A stretch of DNA of 64,000 nucleotides, taken from Apostichopus japonicus (lineage: Eukaryota > Echinodermata > Holothuroidea > Aspidochirotida > Stichopodidae). Each line of letters opens with the position of its first letter. Within the stretch, counting starts at the first letter, position 1. The stretch is taken from the NCBI RefSeq assembly GCF_037975245.1, contig NC_092564.1:20435984-20499983 (forward strand). The letters run 5' to 3'. The notes under the pieces are model-generated. The model worked only from the letters and a program-made list of their open reading frames with translations. It searched no databases and was not told where the DNA came from. The position numbers and the translations under genes are program-made. Shown one piece after another: positions 61,882 through 64,000 of this stretch.

Positions 61882-63502
61882 TCGTGAAGTTTGGTGCAAA
61901 TGTATATAAGCTAGAACAGGTTGGATTGTCTTTTCAATTTGAGAGCATGAACCACCCTAAATAGGTTCAACTAAATCAACTTGATCACACTTCAGGTTAC
62001 CAGAAAGCACTCACAGCTCAGTTTGTCCAATGTTTTACTAGCTAGTAGCTTTACCAAGAGGCAGGTCCTACACAAGGGATGTTATTTGCTTTTCCGACTT
62101 TTTTTCAGATTTATTTCAGTTTAAAATATCTGTCATTGGCTTCTGATAAGGTCAACACTGTTTATTTTTAATACTTGCTGCAGGCAGACAAGTAAGCTGC
62201 AAACTATGAAATAATTTCCAATTGTTAAAGTAACCCACCTGCACCCATACCAAAACACCTTTACCTTCACCTAACATGATGACATATATGGTAAGTGAGG
62301 TTATTGACATGTTCACTGTCACAAGTTTAGATCCAGAGGAATTAAGACAAAAACAGGAGAAATTAATACAAGGTTGCTCTGATGAGAGACGATGTCAAAA
62401 GAATACACAAACAGTCAGTTTAAGTTTGTAAATCCTTGTTAAGCTGCTTGGATTTATACAACAATAAAATACATATATATATATACATATAGAAATACAA
62501 CTTATATTTACAACTAACTCTTACTTAAGGTTGTCTTTATTAGGCCATCTCAACACTGGCACAAATAAACAGTTATGAATGGCCTGAATGAGTTGGTGGG
62601 TATAAGCAGCTGGCCCGATATGGTTTTATGTCCCTTGTGTTTGCTATGCGTCAAGGTTTGGAGGAGTCGGTAAACCCTAAATTGATGTAACCGTGGATAA
62701 AAGTAAAAACCAGGCGGATTTTCCCTGAGACGTCACAATATGACCCTGTAAATATAGCAGTGAAATACACCATTTCTACTATTTTTGTCGTATAATTATC
62801 ATATCACTCAAATCCACTCATCACTTTTACATCTCCTATATATAACCAATATGTAGGTTCATTTTCACAAGCTTACAAAGTACAACAATTTAAACTCTCA
62901 ACTTAATCTTACACCAATGATACGAATCTGTATTCAATTCTAGTGTCCTTAATATCATTTATCCAATAATGTAAATATGTCACAATTCTTTTAGACAAAC
63001 CCTACCAACTTTTAACTTGCCAAAAACTGACTCACAAACCCCTAATATAACACAAACTCCAACGGAACGAAGTCCTTTTAATTCCCAATGACTTAGTTCC
63101 TTCACTAATAGATTGCCACATTTCAACTACTGTACATGAAAGAAAATATTAAAAGGAACCTTTATTCTTTGTGGCATTTCACATCATGTGTGGCATTTTA
63201 AAACATATCAATCTTTGTTTTAATATTCCTTTTTATTAGCATGAACACCATATCATAAACACATAAATATGAATCATTCAACTTACAGGTAGCTAGGGTT
63301 ATGGGAACCTGGCATCAGCAAGCTAAATCCCAACAGGAAACCTTGAGTTCTTTTGATCGACTCTCAAACCGCATTTGTTCGAATATTAATTACTTCCTTG
63401 TGACCTCAGCAATACGAGTATACACAATTGCTTTCAAGTCCTCAGCGACCAGGAGTTACACCATTCGACCCTCAGCAGTATGACGGAAATATGTAGTATA
63501 AG
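61882..63502. other. SPPL2 3' UTR and downstream flank
   Basis: The first downstream AATAAA is at about 62463-62468, ~580 bases past the stop, and may be the polyadenylation signal. A short (TA)n run lies at about 62474-62485. No other gene recognised. Confidence 0.45.
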
Positions 63503-63511
63503 TTATGTCCT

Positions 63512-63706
63512 TCTCGCTTCTCTGCCTTTTTGCTAAGATCATGTGTAGTATTATGTTCCCCTTCTAGGGGAATGGTGATATACGCCTGACGATGATCACA
63601 CAGTCACAGTCCCGATACAAGGGGACTGGGGTTGAGAGCGGATCAGTCGTTTGGTTTTTTCGTGCCCAGATTCTTTCCTGGGGGACTTTTCTTTAAAAGT
63701 ATCAAC
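63512..63706 (+). ncRNA. U2 snRNA-like retroposed sequence (SINE or pseudogene)
   Basis: The first ~40 bases resemble the 5' end of U2 snRNA: TCGCTTCTCTGCC, then GCTAAGATCATGTGTAGTA, which keeps the branch-point-pairing GTAGTA. Beyond that the similarity stops. Instead there are hairpins GTTCCCC-TTCT-AGGGGAA, CAGTCCC-GATACAA-GGGGACTG and CCCAG-ATTCTTTC-CTGGG. TTATGTCCT is present on both sides (63503-63511 and 63707-63715), a 9-bp target duplication, so the 195-bp unit was retroposed. A U2-headed SINE is the best reading; a very diverged U2 pseudogene is the alternative. Confidence 0.55.
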
Positions 63707-63715
63707 TTATGTCCT

Positions 63716-64000
63716 CATTGACAATACAATACTCCTTTCCATGGATGTGAGTGCTTTCCTGTTGCTAGATATCTTGTACAATATGAACCCAACTACTGGT
63801 AATACATAATCATATACAGTTGATATAACAAAAGCGAAAATTCGTAGCTTGACAAAAAAAAAAGATTAAGCTAGATTGCCAACATCTGCATACACACATT
63901 GTACTATCATTTGGCTACTTAGCAATTAAGCAATGTCGTATCATTGACAAAACAAAAGATAAACTTATAGATGCCAACATCTGCATACTTGCTTATTAGA
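63716..64000. other. Right edge; nothing recognised
   Basis: Short near-repeats (GCCAACATCTGCATAC at about 63878 and 63972) are the only structure seen. Confidence 0.5.

Overview
The window is eukaryotic, intron-rich, AT-rich animal DNA, most likely from a marine invertebrate deuterostome. An echinoderm, for example a sea cucumber or sea urchin, is my best guess. This rests on GT-AG exons of a SPPL2 protease, a giant-exon VLIG-type GTPase, a Ty3/mdg4-class retroelement of invertebrate type, many hAT-like TIR elements and frequent TAGGCCTA motifs. No sequence search was possible, so the species is inference.

Layout. 1-5905 is copy A and 24405-30427 is copy B of a direct segmental duplication. 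The first ~5.4 kb is near-identical; the rest is clearly more diverged. Each copy holds a hAT-like composite element and the 3' part of a small candidate gene: repeated 57-nt Thr/Ser-rich exons followed by a short hydrophobic terminal exon. A possible 5' exon (secretory leader plus Cys-rich stretch) lies at 23379-23580, upstream of copy B. Between the copies, 10202-14947 on the minus strand encodes a 1581-aa very-large inducible GTPase (VLIG/GVIN class). A nested hAT complex with a broken transposase lies at 17963-19741.

30691-35174 is a 4.5-kb TIR element with a decayed Cys-rich protein and an inserted hAT MITE (34499-34855). It is followed by a long (TA)n tract, dispersed repeats and a 606-bp MITE with an unusual subterminal repeat (37590-38195). 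40321-45497 is a PIF/Harbinger-like element (TTA target duplication) split by a defective Ty3-class LTR retrotransposon (41468-45015). That retrotransposon has exact 135-bp LTRs, a 5-bp target duplication and a candidate self-priming site instead of a tRNA primer site.

46514-61881 on the plus strand is a complete SPPL2-type intramembrane aspartyl protease in 13 exons (503 aa). I joined all exons in frame and found the YD, GxGD and PAL motifs. Its introns carry several unrelated tandem arrays (71, 45, 77 and 24 bp and (TA)n), a 1.1-kb solo-LTR candidate and a young hAT MITE. Near the right end, 63512-63706 is a 195-bp retroposed sequence with a U2 snRNA-like 5' head and a 9-bp target duplication.

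The host genes do not form an operon or an obvious pathway. VLIG GTPases are immune-associated in vertebrates, SPPL2 proteases clear type II membrane stubs, and the duplicated mucin-like gene would be a surface or secreted protein. Most of the rest of the window is transposon and repeat sequence.
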